Origin: Crassaminicella profunda
GTDB taxonomy: Bacteria > Bacillota > Clostridia > Peptostreptococcales > Thermotaleaceae
Direction: 5' to 3'
Assembly: GCF_019884785.1 (NCBI RefSeq)
Contig: NZ_CP082326.1
Coordinates: 62,001 to 126,000, forward strand
DNA: 64,000 nucleotides
The notes below the pieces were generated by a model. The model saw only the letters and a list, made by a program, of their open reading frames with translations, ran no database searches and was not told the DNA's origin. Shown piece after piece: positions 28,844-38,962 of this stretch (the stretch's first letter is position 1; the number at the start of each line of letters is the position of its first letter). Made by a program: the position numbers and the translations under genes.

Positions 28844-31765
28844 ATGTCTACGAAAACGATGAGGAAAAGAAAATTGAATATGGAAAGTTACGGGAAAAGT
28901 AGTATCATATTTTGGTTGCTGTGTATATTGCTGTTTTATCCACCTTTTTTTAGGGGGTTGTTCTTTGAAAAAGAGCTTTTACCTACTCATATCTTTACCT
29001 TTGGATTAGGGATTGCATGGTTTTTTACTAAAATAAGATCTAAAGGGAAAATTATTCGCTCTATTCCTGATATCCTAGGATTAGCGATTGTGGGGATGTA
29101 TTTTATTTCTATCTTTTATGGGGTAAATACTAGACTTGCCATAGGTGAGTTTTTAAAATATGCAAATTATTATATGATATATTTGTTAGTGAGGGATTTT
29201 ACAGCAGATGATGAAAAAAATAAGAAGACTATATTAAATGTGTTACTTTTAAGTGGTGTAGTTGTTTCTATTATAGGCATTGGAAGTGCTATTGGAACTT
29301 TTAGTTATAATGGAGCATTTGTTCATGGACGTATAAACTCTACTTTTCAGTATCCTAATGCGTTAGCTTCTTATTTATTTGCTTTGTTTATAGTGGCGCT
29401 AGGATTGTTGCAAAATAGCAAGAATATAAAAGAAAAGTTTTTCTATAGTGGGATTGCAAATTTATTTATATTCACTTTCATTCCTACTTTTTCAAGGGGA
29501 ATGTGGATATTAGCGCCTATTATTGCTATTGTATACTTGGCTTTAGTACCTAAAAATAAGAAAATAGAAACATTTATTTATGGATTGATTATGGGTATAC
29601 CTGCTATAGTTTTTTCATCGATATTCATCAAGGGAATTGAAAAGAGCAATGTGTTTGTGCAATGGGGATTAGTAATTGTTTCAATTTTGGGGACAATAGG
29701 AGTTGTTTATTTATGTGAGAAGAAACTAAGAAGTTTTCGTGGAAATTTATGTAAATATGTTTTTGTTAGAGGATTGATAGTTATTTTTATATTATCTATA
29801 TTAGGTGGAATTGCATTTAATACAACTCAACCATTAACTTTATCAAATGTAGAAAATGAAAATAACGAATGGCGATCTATATATAGAAATATATCAGACG
29901 TTTTTCAAAATGAAGAGTATCGATTGGAAGTGAATGTTACAGTAAAAAATCCAAAAGATAAACCTTATGCGGGAAGAATTGATATATACAGTGTGAATGA
30001 TGAAGGGGAATTAGAAAGACTGACCCAAAAAAATATTGTGGAGAGCAAACCTTTAATATTGAATTTTACAACAACAGATACAACAGAAGTAATTAGAATA
30101 TATTTTAGAAATTATTACAGTAATACGGAAGTGATATTTAATGAAGCAGAATTATATGATGAACAGAAAGCAGAAAAGATTAAGGATATAAAGCTAAAGT
30201 ATAAGTATATTCCTGAAAGCTTAGTAGCAAGAATAAATAGTTATAGTGCTAATGATAATAGTATTCAGGCAAGAACGAATTTTTATAGAGATGGTTTTAA
30301 TGTTATCAAAGATTATTCTATTCTTGGTGCTGGTGGTGGTGCATGGGAAACACTTTATTTTACCTATCAATCTTATCTATATTGGACTACTCAGGCACAT
30401 AATTATTTTATGCAACTGTGGATAGAAATTGGTATACTAGGACTAATAGTATATATTACTTTTATAGGCATATTATTATGGAATATGTATAAAGGAATAA
30501 AGAATCTTGACAATGTAAAAACAAAATTGATGCAAGTGACGATTTGTACCGGATGGTTGACGTTATTTATACACAGCATAATGGATTTTGATCTATCGTT
30601 AGGAGCAATATCTATATTACTATGGACACTTCTTGGGTTAACCAATCAAAGTCAGTTAAACATAAAAAAGAAAGAAATAAATAATCGTTTGAGATATATT
30701 CCGATGATGATATGTATGTTACTAGTAATAGGATGCTGGAATTTGAATTTTGGACAGAAAAACATTAAAAAGGCTATAGTGTATGTACAGAGTAATGATA
30801 TACAAAATGCTATACAATATTTTGAAAGGGCTACAAAAAACGATCCATTCAATGGTTTTTATCATATGGATTTGGCAAGCTTGTATGCAATGATAGGGAA
30901 ACAAGAAAAGCAATATAGTGAAAAAGCTATAAAGGAAATTAAAAGGGCTGTTGAACTAGAATCTTATAATGTGAAAGTGCTAAAAAAAGCGGCACAAATA
31001 TATATGCAAATGGGAGAACTTGATAAAGGATTAGATTATATGGATAAAGCGGTAAAAGTTCAGCCTATGAATCCAGATAATTATGCAGATCAAACACAAA
31101 CATATTTAGCTGTAGGCAAGCATTACATTGATACAAATAATCAAAAGGGTATAGCTATAATTGCTGATGAAATCCCTAATCTGAAAGCTGTATTAAATAA
31201 TAATAGTCAAAGTTCATTACATCCTTTCAAATATGATAAAAATTTACACAATCAACTTCAAAAATTAGATTACTTTTGGGAATATAAAAACAATATGGAA
31301 AAATTAAAGGGGTTGAATAAAGTTATTGTTTATAGTCAATTTAATATGGATCTAGATAAGAATGGGATTCCAGACGGGCTAGAGATATGGAATACTGAAG
31401 AAGGAAATTTGCGAGTGAAAAAAGAAGATGAATATATATTACTTACAAATAGAGGTGATGATTATGGCATACTTTATACTGAGAAGCTATCACTTCAAGA
31501 AGAAAGAAAGTATAAGTTAGAAATTGAGTATAGTAGCACTTTAAAAGATGAAGATTTTGATTTATATGTATATGACCTAACAAATAAGTCTAAAGTTATA
31601 GCAAAATTAGAAAATGTAAAAAGAACTAAAGAGTTTATAAAAGTAGCATTAGATATTATGGTTCCTAAGGGTGTAGTAGCTGGGAAACAGAAAGTGGGCA
31701 TTGTGCATAGAGGAAAAAGTAATGAAGTAATAAAAATCAAAAATATTAATATAATTCAAAAGTAA
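28844..31765 (+). CDS. O-antigen ligase-like membrane protein with TPR and Ca-loop tail
   Basis: A 973-residue protein. Residues 20-330 and 520-620 hold about a dozen membrane helices with the O-antigen ligase/polymerase signature (FQYPNALASY, then FIPTFSRGMWI). Between the two membrane blocks is an extracytoplasmic domain, with GAGGGAWETLY and TQAHNYFMQLWIEIG ahead of the second. TPR-like repeats follow at about 645-765. DLDKNGIPDGLEIW near 835-850 is an EF-hand or thrombospondin-3-like calcium loop ahead of a beta-rich end. It likely ligates or polymerises the glycan. The in-frame TTG at 28832 precedes GGAGGG, so 28844 is used. Confidence 0.82.
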   Translation: MSTKTMRKRKLNMESYGKSSIIFWLLCILLFYPPFFRGLFFEKELLPTHIFTFGLGIAWFFTKIRSKGKIIRSIPDILGLAIVGMYFISIFYGVNTRLAIGEFLKYANYYMIYLLVRDFTADDEKNKKTILNVLLLSGVVVSIIGIGSAIGTFSYNGAFVHGRINSTFQYPNALASYLFALFIVALGLLQNSKNIKEKFFYSGIANLFIFTFIPTFSRGMWILAPIIAIVYLALVPKNKKIETFIYGLIMGIPAIVFSSIFIKGIEKSNVFVQWGLVIVSILGTIGVVYLCEKKLRSFRGNLCKYVFVRGLIVIFILSILGGIAFNTTQPLTLSNVENENNEWRSIYRNISDVFQNEEYRLEVNVTVKNPKDKPYAGRIDIYSVNDEGELERLTQKNIVESKPLILNFTTTDTTEVIRIYFRNYYSNTEVIFNEAELYDEQKAEKIKDIKLKYKYIPESLVARINSYSANDNSIQARTNFYRDGFNVIKDYSILGAGGGAWETLYFTYQSYLYWTTQAHNYFMQLWIEIGILGLIVYITFIGILLWNMYKGIKNLDNVKTKLMQVTICTGWLTLFIHSIMDFDLSLGAISILLWTLLGLTNQSQLNIKKKEINNRLRYIPMMICMLLVIGCWNLNFGQKNIKKAIVYVQSNDIQNAIQYFERATKNDPFNGFYHMDLASLYAMIGKQEKQYSEKAIKEIKRAVELESYNVKVLKKAAQIYMQMGELDKGLDYMDKAVKVQPMNPDNYADQTQTYLAVGKHYIDTNNQKGIAIIADEIPNLKAVLNNNSQSSLHPFKYDKNLHNQLQKLDYFWEYKNNMEKLKGLNKVIVYSQFNMDLDKNGIPDGLEIWNTEEGNLRVKKEDEYILLTNRGDDYGILYTEKLSLQEERKYKLEIEYSSTLKDEDFDLYVYDLTNKSKVIAKLENVKRTKEFIKVALDIMVPKGVVAGKQKVGIVHRGKSNEVIKIKNINIIQK

Positions 31766-31918
31766 GGTCAATATTTATCTTAAGTTCAGTAGTAGTATCA
31801 TTTGCTATTAGATAAATGATAAAGATAGTATATTAACAGTATGAGTGGAAGGTAATGAACAGATGAGATGGATAAATACTTTTAAGAAATTGATATTTAA
31901 GAAAGGATGTCTTGAAAA

Positions 31919-33028
31919 ATGAGGGGAAAAATATACCTTGCATCACCGCATATGAGTGATGAAGGTTATGAAATGAAATATATACAAGAAGCATTTGATA
32001 CCAATTGGATAGCTCCTCTTGGAAAGAATGTGAATGAGTTTGAAAAAGAGCTTGCAACTAAAATAGGTATTAAAGCGTCTGCTGCATTAGCATCTGGGAG
32101 TGCGGCTATTCATTTGGCACTTAAAGCTGCTGGGGTAGAACAAGGAGATATCGTTTTTTGTCAAGATCTTACCTTCTCAGCTACAGCTAATCCGATTATT
32201 TATCAGAATGCAACCCCGGTATTTATTGATAGTGATTATGAGACTTGGAACATGGACCCAGTAGCTCTGGAGAAAGCATTTGAAAAGTATCCGAATGTAA
32301 AGGCAGTATTGGTTGTTCATCTCTATGGATTGTCTGCTGACATGGATAGGATTGTTGAGATATGTAAGAAGCATAATGTTGTATTAATTGAAGATGCTGC
32401 TGAAAGCTTGGGTACTTATTATAAAGGAAAACATACTGGTACTTTTGGCGATTATGGAATTTTTTCATTTAATGGAAATAAAATTATTACCACATCTGGT
32501 GGTGGTATGCTTGTATCTAACAATGTAGAGAAGATTGATAAGGCAAGGTTCTGGGCAACTCAAGCAAGAGACAGGGCTAGGCATTATCAACATAGTGAGC
32601 TGGGTTTTAATTATAGAATGAGTAATATTGTTGCTGGTATTGGTAGAGGACAGCTTAATGTATTAGACAAAAGAGTTGAGAAGAAGAAATACATTTTTGA
32701 ATTCTATAAAAGAGAGCTTGGAGAGCTTGATGGTGTAGAAATGATGCCAGTCAATGAATGGGATGAGCCAAATTATTGGTTAAGCTGTATGATTCTAAGT
32801 GGTAAGGTTAGACCTTTGGAGATTATGGAGGCATTAGAGAAAGACAATATAGAGTCAAGGCCAATCTGGAAACCAATGCATATGCAACCTTTCTTTGCTG
32901 GTTATGATTTTATTGGTGATGGTGTATCTGAAAAATTGTTTGAGAATGGTGTTTGCTTGCCAAGTGATACGAAGATGGATGATGAGGATTTGAATAGGAT
33001 TGTGAAGATAATTAAAGGGGTGTTTTAA
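31919..33028 (+). CDS. DegT/DnrJ/EryC1 sugar aminotransferase
   Basis: A 369-residue PLP enzyme that aminates a keto-sugar nucleotide. K188 in FNGNKIITTSGGGM is the PLP lysine, and EDAAESLGTYYKG is the family motif. It looks most like PglE/PseC-type enzymes that make UDP-4-amino-4,6-dideoxy-GlcNAc. A PglF-like dehydratase at 55287 could supply its substrate. The TAA stop overlaps the next ATG (TAATG). Confidence 0.88.
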   Translation: MRGKIYLASPHMSDEGYEMKYIQEAFDTNWIAPLGKNVNEFEKELATKIGIKASAALASGSAAIHLALKAAGVEQGDIVFCQDLTFSATANPIIYQNATPVFIDSDYETWNMDPVALEKAFEKYPNVKAVLVVHLYGLSADMDRIVEICKKHNVVLIEDAAESLGTYYKGKHTGTFGDYGIFSFNGNKIITTSGGGMLVSNNVEKIDKARFWATQARDRARHYQHSELGFNYRMSNIVAGIGRGQLNVLDKRVEKKKYIFEFYKRELGELDGVEMMPVNEWDEPNYWLSCMILSGKVRPLEIMEALEKDNIESRPIWKPMHMQPFFAGYDFIGDGVSEKLFENGVCLPSDTKMDDEDLNRIVKIIKGVF

Positions 33029-33708
33029 TGAAAGTGCTTGTAATTGCAGCACATCCTGATGATGAAGTTTATGGAATGGGTGGGACAATAGCAAAGTTAA
33101 GCGCAGAAGCTAATGAAGTTCACGTTCTCATCGTAACGGATGGATCTACTACACAATATAAAAATAGTCCGAAGCTTAATGAGATAATTAATAAAAAGAA
33201 AGAAGAAGTAAAATATGCAAATGATGTTTTAGGTGTAACAAAAGTACATTTTGGAGAATTACCTGATATGCGTCTTGATAATACTGCTCATGTTGAAGTT
33301 AACAGTGTAATTGAAAATGTAATTCGAGAAGTAAAACCAGAGGTTGTATATACTCACTTTTATGGAGATGTAAATTTAGATCATCAATATGTATACAAAT
33401 CTACACTTGTAGCTATTAGACCAGTACCTAGTCAATCAGTAAAAGAATTGTATTGTTATAGAGTACCATCTTCAACGGAATGGGCTCCACAAACTGTACT
33501 AGATACATTTATGCCTACAGTCTTTGTCGATATAAGTGAGTATTGTTTCAAAAAACATGAAGCCATTAAGCTATATGAAACTGAAATAAGGAACTATCCT
33601 CATCCTAGGTCAGTAGAATATGTTGAAAAAATTGATTGTGCAACGGGGTTAAAATGTGGTATAGGTACAGCGGAAGAGTTTATGTTGTTAAGAAAAATAA
33701 TTTTATGA
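33028..33708 (+). CDS. PIG-L/LmbE-family deacetylase
   Basis: A 226-residue Zn-dependent N-acetyl-sugar deacetylase. AHPDDEVYGMGGT is the metal and catalytic motif, and HFYGDVNLDHQYV carries the third ligand. It overlaps the aminotransferase stop by one base and precedes the sugar transferase by ten bases, so it is probably translated with both. It may deacetylate the sugar nucleotide or the lipid-linked sugar. Confidence 0.88.
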   Translation: MKVLVIAAHPDDEVYGMGGTIAKLSAEANEVHVLIVTDGSTTQYKNSPKLNEIINKKKEEVKYANDVLGVTKVHFGELPDMRLDNTAHVEVNSVIENVIREVKPEVVYTHFYGDVNLDHQYVYKSTLVAIRPVPSQSVKELYCYRVPSSTEWAPQTVLDTFMPTVFVDISEYCFKKHEAIKLYETEIRNYPHPRSVEYVEKIDCATGLKCGIGTAEEFMLLRKIIL

Positions 33709-33718
33709 GGATAGTGAT

Positions 33719-34402
33719 ATGATTAAAAGAATATATGATATTGTTTTTGCGGTGTTGTTTTTTATAGTATCCTCTCCTATTATGATATTTGCAGCATTAG
33801 GAATAGCCATTACCAGTAAAGGACCAATTATATATAAGGCAAAGAGGGTAGGTAAGAACGGAATTCCTTTTATTTTATATAAATTTAGGACGATGAAAGT
33901 GGATAGTGGTGAAGTGAGAGTTACTACTTTAAAAAATGATGAAAGGATATACCCATTTGGAAGTTTGCTTCGTAAAAGTAAAGTAGATGAATTACCACAG
34001 CTAATAAATATACTGCTTAATCAAATGTCTGTGGTTGGACCGCGGCCAGAAGATATGTCGATAGCAGAGGAAATATATGTTGGAAAGTATAAAGGTATAT
34101 ATAATGTGAAACCTGGGCTTACTAGTCCAGCTAGCCTTTTTGATTATACACATGGAGAACATTATCAAAGTGAAGATGATTATATAACAGAGTTTTTACC
34201 CAAGAAGTTAGATGTTGAGCTGTATTATGCTGAACATAACAATATTTGGTATGATATAAAAATTACATTTAAAACTGCGATAATAATAATACAAATGGTT
34301 TTTGGTAAGAAAGATTTTAAATATCCAAAAGAGTATTATCTTGTTCAACATCTGAAAACGGGGGATAATGATGAAAAATCAAATTATTATACGACAATAT
34401 AA
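33719..34402 (+). CDS. Initiating sugar-1-phosphate transferase (PglC/WcaJ type)
   Basis: A 227-residue polyprenyl-phosphate sugar phosphotransferase. A single N-terminal re-entrant or membrane helix (residues 5-33) is followed by the catalytic domain with YKFRTMKVDSG, LRKSKVDELPQLINILL and MSVVGPRPE. It moves the first sugar to undecaprenyl phosphate. The small size is PglC-like, fitting a bacillosamine-type first sugar made by the neighbouring aminotransferase. It overlaps the next gene by 35 bases. Confidence 0.92.
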   Translation: MIKRIYDIVFAVLFFIVSSPIMIFAALGIAITSKGPIIYKAKRVGKNGIPFILYKFRTMKVDSGEVRVTTLKNDERIYPFGSLLRKSKVDELPQLINILLNQMSVVGPRPEDMSIAEEIYVGKYKGIYNVKPGLTSPASLFDYTHGEHYQSEDDYITEFLPKKLDVELYYAEHNNIWYDIKITFKTAIIIIQMVFGKKDFKYPKEYYLVQHLKTGDNDEKSNYYTTI

Positions 34403-35357
34403 GGATGAAGATAAATATCAAATACTGGACCTTCTTAATAGAACTTTTGAAAAACAACAACATTTGAATATAGATAGAGATATTGAATGGTGGGAGTGGA
34501 AGTACGAGAAAAATATATTTGGAAAACCAATAATTTATGTAGCAGAACAGGATAATAAAATAATTGGAGTGAGACCGTTCTGGCCTTGGAAATTGAGTAT
34601 CAGAGGTGAAGAATTTAATTGTTTTCAACCACTAGATTCAGCAGTAGACAAAGAATTTAGAGGAAAAGGTCTATTTTCAAAATTAACGAAAACAGCAATA
34701 AAAGAAAACAAAGGAAATATAGATTTAATATTTAATTTTCCTAATGAACAAAGCATAGGATCTTACTTGAGATTAGGATGGACTTTTATAGGAAACTTAC
34801 AATGGTATGTAAAAGCAAACAAAATATTTAAATGTTATGAACTAATTAAAAATTATAGTGGCTTTGAATCTTATCATTTAGATAAAGACGATTTAATAAG
34901 TGAAGAAAAGATAAAACAAGTAAAAAATAATTTTAATTTCAATGGGAAGTTAAAAACACTAAAAACAGAAGAATTTTTATCGTGGAGATTTTTAGAGCAT
35001 CCTAAGATAAATTATGGAATGAACATAATAGAGAAAAATAGAAAAAAATTAATTTATATATATGAAATAAATCAGAATGATTATGGAAGAGAATTAATAG
35101 TTTTAGATTACTTCGGAGAAATGGTATTATTTGAAGACATGTTAAGAGAAGTAGATCATTTATCAAAGAAATATCATGTAGCCTATACATTAATTTTAAA
35201 AAAATTCAATACACCTATGAAGAAATTAATAAAAAATTTTTATATAAAGAAGAAAAAGAAAAATTTTGTAGTACTACCTTTAAATTTAGGATTAGAAAAT
35301 ATAGTAACACAGTATAATAATTGGGATTTGTTCTTAGGAATGCATGATTCTGTCTAG
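34368..35357 (+). CDS. GNAT-family acetyltransferase
   Basis: A 329-residue protein. The N-terminal GNAT fold contains DSAVDKEFRGKGLFSKLTK, the acetyl-CoA pyrophosphate loop, and YLRLGWTFIGN. The C-terminal half is unlike anything I recognise. By position it could N-acetylate the amino sugar, in place of the hexapeptide-repeat PglD usually found. It starts within the sugar transferase gene (ATG at 34368 or 34371). The codon use is more A-rich than upstream genes. Confidence 0.72.
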   Translation: MMKNQIIIRQYKDEDKYQILDLLNRTFEKQQHLNIDRDIEWWEWKYEKNIFGKPIIYVAEQDNKIIGVRPFWPWKLSIRGEEFNCFQPLDSAVDKEFRGKGLFSKLTKTAIKENKGNIDLIFNFPNEQSIGSYLRLGWTFIGNLQWYVKANKIFKCYELIKNYSGFESYHLDKDDLISEEKIKQVKNNFNFNGKLKTLKTEEFLSWRFLEHPKINYGMNIIEKNRKKLIYIYEINQNDYGRELIVLDYFGEMVLFEDMLREVDHLSKKYHVAYTLILKKFNTPMKKLIKNFYIKKKKKNFVVLPLNLGLENIVTQYNNWDLFLGMHDSV

Positions 35358-35431
35358 CTTGTTATTGATTAAATATTTAAAGTAAGGAAGAAGGCTACTA
35401 TTAGGGTAAATGAGAAAGGAAAATACAAGAT

Positions 35432-36328
35432 ATGAAAAAAGTAAGTGTTATCATGCCAACATATAAACGTTGTGATTTTATATGTAGAGCTATTGATTCT
35501 GTGTTAAATCAGACCTACTCTAATTTTGAGATTATAGTAATAGACGATAACGGAGCGGATTCTCCAGTCAGAAAAGAAATGATTGAGATAATGCAAAAAT
35601 ATCAATTAGATAGCAGGGTAAAGTATATTAGAAATTCAAAAAATATGGGCGGTGCGTTAGCACGAAACATAGGAATAAAAGAAGCTTCTGGAGAATATAT
35701 TACTTTTTTAGATGATGATGATGTGTATTTGCCTACCAAAATAGAAGTCCAATATAATGCAATGATACAAAATGGTTGGGATGCATCAATAATGGATGGT
35801 GCAACCTATAATTCAGAAGGGAAGTTGTTAAGTAAAAAAAAACAGATGATATCTACAAATCCAAATTATAAAGAATTAATGGTTGCTCATTTAATGTATC
35901 ATTTGACCAACACCAATACTTTTATGTTTAAAAAAGAAAGTTTAGAGAGCATTGGAGGGTTTGATGATATTATTGCATGTCAGGAATACATATTAATGCT
36001 TAAAGCTATTAATGGAGATTTAAATATTGGATATATTCCACAAACGCTTGTTGCTTGTTATATCCATGAAGGTGAAAGGATATCTACAGGAGAAAAAAAG
36101 GTACGAGCGGAGTATATACTTATTGAAGAAAAGAAAAAGTATTTTGATTTGCTTAACCAAAACCAAAGAAAATATGTCCTTTGTAGACACCATGGGGTAT
36201 TGTTTTATGTGCAGTTTAAAAGAAAAAAATATGCAATAGCTCTAGTCCATGCGCTAAAAGGTTTTGCATATTCTCCCATAGGAACATATCATCTTTACAA
36301 AGAATATAAAGGAAAGCTTAAACAATAG
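35432..36328 (+). CDS. Family-2 glycosyltransferase
   Basis: A 298-residue GT-A enzyme. VSVIMPTYKRCDFICRAIDS opens the nucleotide-sugar domain, DDN at about residues 39-41 is the first acidic site and FLDDDDVYLP carries the DxD metal motif. It adds one sugar of the repeat unit from the cytoplasmic side; donor and acceptor are unknown. Confidence 0.88.
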   Translation: MKKVSVIMPTYKRCDFICRAIDSVLNQTYSNFEIIVIDDNGADSPVRKEMIEIMQKYQLDSRVKYIRNSKNMGGALARNIGIKEASGEYITFLDDDDVYLPTKIEVQYNAMIQNGWDASIMDGATYNSEGKLLSKKKQMISTNPNYKELMVAHLMYHLTNTNTFMFKKESLESIGGFDDIIACQEYILMLKAINGDLNIGYIPQTLVACYIHEGERISTGEKKVRAEYILIEEKKKYFDLLNQNQRKYVLCRHHGVLFYVQFKRKKYAIALVHALKGFAYSPIGTYHLYKEYKGKLKQ

Positions 36329-36437
36329 AGAATTATAACTAATATAATAGGTATAAGAAATATAGAGCTTGTGTGTAGTAGCTAGATTTCAGTTATAAAA
36401 AGAAGTTATCAACAAATTAACAAAAGGAGAATATGAA

Positions 36438-37757
36438 ATGTCACTTTATGAAAATTTAATTAATAAACAAGAGAAACTTTCAGTAATAGGCTTGGGATAC
36501 GTAGGAATGCCAATAGCAGTTGAATTTGCAAAAAAGGTAGATGTAATTGGATTTGATCTGAATGAAAAAAAGGTTCAATTATATAAAGATGGTATTGACC
36601 CAACAAATGAAGTGGGAGATGAATTTATTAAACAGACTACAGTAGAGTTTACATCAAATGAAACTAGGCTTAAGGAAGCGAAGTTTCACATTATAGCTGT
36701 TCCTACTCCAATAAATGCGGATAAGACGCCTGACCTTACTCCAGTTGAAGGAGCTAGTACTATTGTTGGTAGAAATCTGACCCAAGGTTCAATTGTAGTT
36801 TATGAATCCACAGTTTATCCTGGAGTGACAGAAGATATATGTATTCCTATACTTGAAAAAGAATCTGGTTTGAGATGTGGAATAGACTTTAAAGTTGGAT
36901 ATTCTCCAGAACGTATTAATCCTGGAGATAAAGTGCACCGGTTAGAGAATATAACTAAAATAGTTTCAAGTAATGACGATGAAAGTTTAGAAGAAATTGC
37001 TAAGGTGTATGAGCTTGTAATTGAAGTAGGTGTTCATAAAGCTAGTTCTATTAAAGTAGCTGAAGCTGCTAAGGTTGTAGAAAATAGCCAACGTGATATT
37101 AATATAGCTTTTATGAATGAACTAGCTATGGTGTTTGATCGAATGGGTATTGATACAAAAGAAGTGGTGGATGCAATGAATACGAAGTGGAATGCTCTTG
37201 GATTCTATCCAGGACTGGTGGGAGGTCACTGTATTGGAGTTGATCCATATTACTTCATATATCAAGCGGAAAAATTAGGTTATCATTCACAAATCATTCT
37301 CTCAGGCAGAAAAATTAATGACGGAATGGGTGGTTTTGTAGCTGATGCAATTATAAAAAAGCTGATATTTGCAAATAAAGTGGTTAAGCAAGCAAATGTA
37401 GTTATTTTAGGTATTACTTTTAAAGAAAATTGTCCAGATACAAGAAATAGCAAAGTAGAGGATATTATAAAGAGATTAAAGGAATATGGTATTGAACCGA
37501 TTGTGGTTGATCCTCAAGCAGATGCGGATGATGCAAGGAAAGAGTATGGTGTTGAATTAGTTGATTTAAAAGATGTGAGGGATGCGGACTGTATTGTTTT
37601 TGCAGTTGCTCATGATGAATTTAGAATGATGACTTTGGAGCAAATAGATGAGTTGTTTTGTATTTCTGATAATAGTGAAAAGATTATTGTTGATGTTAAA
37701 AGTATCTTAGATAAGAATAAAATTGAAAAGAGCGGATATAGTTACTGGAGATTATAG
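36438..37757 (+). CDS. UDP-HexNAc 6-dehydrogenase (WbpO/TviB/WecC type)
   Basis: A 439-residue NAD-dependent nucleotide-sugar dehydrogenase. The Rossmann motif is GLGYVGMP, the catalytic cysteine is C265 in GGHCIGVDPYYF, and FKENCPDTRNSKV marks the C-terminal domain. NEVGDE and VPTPINADKTPDLTP resemble the TviB/WbpO group that oxidises UDP-GalNAc; WecC-type oxidation of the UDP-ManNAc made by WecB is the alternative. It supplies a HexNAc-uronic acid for the polymer. Confidence 0.9.
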   Translation: MSLYENLINKQEKLSVIGLGYVGMPIAVEFAKKVDVIGFDLNEKKVQLYKDGIDPTNEVGDEFIKQTTVEFTSNETRLKEAKFHIIAVPTPINADKTPDLTPVEGASTIVGRNLTQGSIVVYESTVYPGVTEDICIPILEKESGLRCGIDFKVGYSPERINPGDKVHRLENITKIVSSNDDESLEEIAKVYELVIEVGVHKASSIKVAEAAKVVENSQRDINIAFMNELAMVFDRMGIDTKEVVDAMNTKWNALGFYPGLVGGHCIGVDPYYFIYQAEKLGYHSQIILSGRKINDGMGGFVADAIIKKLIFANKVVKQANVVILGITFKENCPDTRNSKVEDIIKRLKEYGIEPIVVDPQADADDARKEYGVELVDLKDVRDADCIVFAVAHDEFRMMTLEQIDELFCISDNSEKIIVDVKSILDKNKIEKSGYSYWRL

Positions 37758-37768
37758 GAGGTGCACAT

Positions 37769-38812
37769 TTGAGTAGTATTGGAATATGTGGTCATTTTGG
37801 AGGCGAACAACCATCTTCTAGTGGACAAACAATAAAAACTAAAACTGTTACAAATGAATTGAAAGAGTTTTTTGGTGAAGATAAAGTTAAATGTATGAAT
37901 ACTAATAATTGGAAATATAAACCGTTTAATATGTTGCTACAATGTTTTTTGCTTATAAAAAAATGTAGACATATTGTAATTCTTCCTGCACAAAATGGAG
38001 TAAAAGTTCTAATTCCGTTGTTTGTAATTTTAAATTTGTTCTTTAGACGAAAAATTCATTATGTTGTTATAGGTGGATGGTTACCTGAAATGGTGAAAAG
38101 AAAAAGGTGGCTTTATCATTACTTAAAGAAAATTAATGGCATTTATGTTGAAACTCATACCATGAAAGGAAATTTAGAAAGTTTAGAATTAACCAATATC
38201 TTTTACATGCCTAATTTTAAGAAAATTGATATATTGAATGAAAACGAACTTAAAAAGGAGTTTTCAAAACCATTCCCCTTGTGTACCTTTTCTAGAGTAG
38301 TAAAAGAAAAAGGAATAGAGGATGCAATTAAAGCAGTAGAGCATATTAATCAACTAGCTAATGATGTTATTTTTACTTTGGATATTTATGGACAAATAGA
38401 TACATCATACAAAGATAATTTTGAAAAAATATTAGAATCATCGAATGACTATATAAACTATTGTGGTATTGTAAATAGTGAACAATCTGTTAAGACTTTA
38501 AGAGATTATTTTATTTTACTTTTTCCAACATACTATGAAGGAGAGGGATTTCCAGGAACTTTAATTGATGCTTTTTCAGCGGGAGTTCCAATTGTTGCTA
38601 GTAATTGGAAATATAATTCAGAGATTATTGAGGAAGGGAAAACAGGTCGAATTGTTCCACCTAAAAAGGTTGAAGAATTAGTTGAAGCACTTCAGTATTT
38701 TGTGGAACATTCAGAAAAACTTTTTTCTATGAAAAAATATTGTATTATAGAAGCAGAGAAGTATTCACCAATAAATGCTTTAAAGCTATTCATTAATGAA
38801 TTAAAAAAATAG
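37769..38812 (+). CDS. Family-4 glycosyltransferase
   Basis: A 347-residue GT-B enzyme. The donor domain holds CTFSRVVKEKGIEDAI and the retaining-GT4 signature EGEGFPGTLIDAFSAGVPIV with the E-x7-E pattern. The start is TTG behind AGGAGGTG, 11 bases after the dehydrogenase, so both are probably co-translated. The dehydrogenase product may be the donor (inference). Confidence 0.87.
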   Translation: MSSIGICGHFGGEQPSSSGQTIKTKTVTNELKEFFGEDKVKCMNTNNWKYKPFNMLLQCFLLIKKCRHIVILPAQNGVKVLIPLFVILNLFFRRKIHYVVIGGWLPEMVKRKRWLYHYLKKINGIYVETHTMKGNLESLELTNIFYMPNFKKIDILNENELKKEFSKPFPLCTFSRVVKEKGIEDAIKAVEHINQLANDVIFTLDIYGQIDTSYKDNFEKILESSNDYINYCGIVNSEQSVKTLRDYFILLFPTYYEGEGFPGTLIDAFSAGVPIVASNWKYNSEIIEEGKTGRIVPPKKVEELVEALQYFVEHSEKLFSMKKYCIIEAEKYSPINALKLFINELKK

Positions 38813-38962
38813 ATAATGTAAAATATTTAGATTATAATATATGAATTACATGATGTAAAAACAAATAGTAAAAGTTATTACTAAAATATATAGAAAAAAC
38901 TATTGAAAGCAGTATTACAGTGGTTAGTTTATAAGAATTTAAATTATATATAGGTGGAATAA

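Noticed and set aside
36027-36239. Plus-strand frame inside the family-2 glycosyltransferase
   Set aside because: It is another reading frame of a convincing gene, with no motif of its own.
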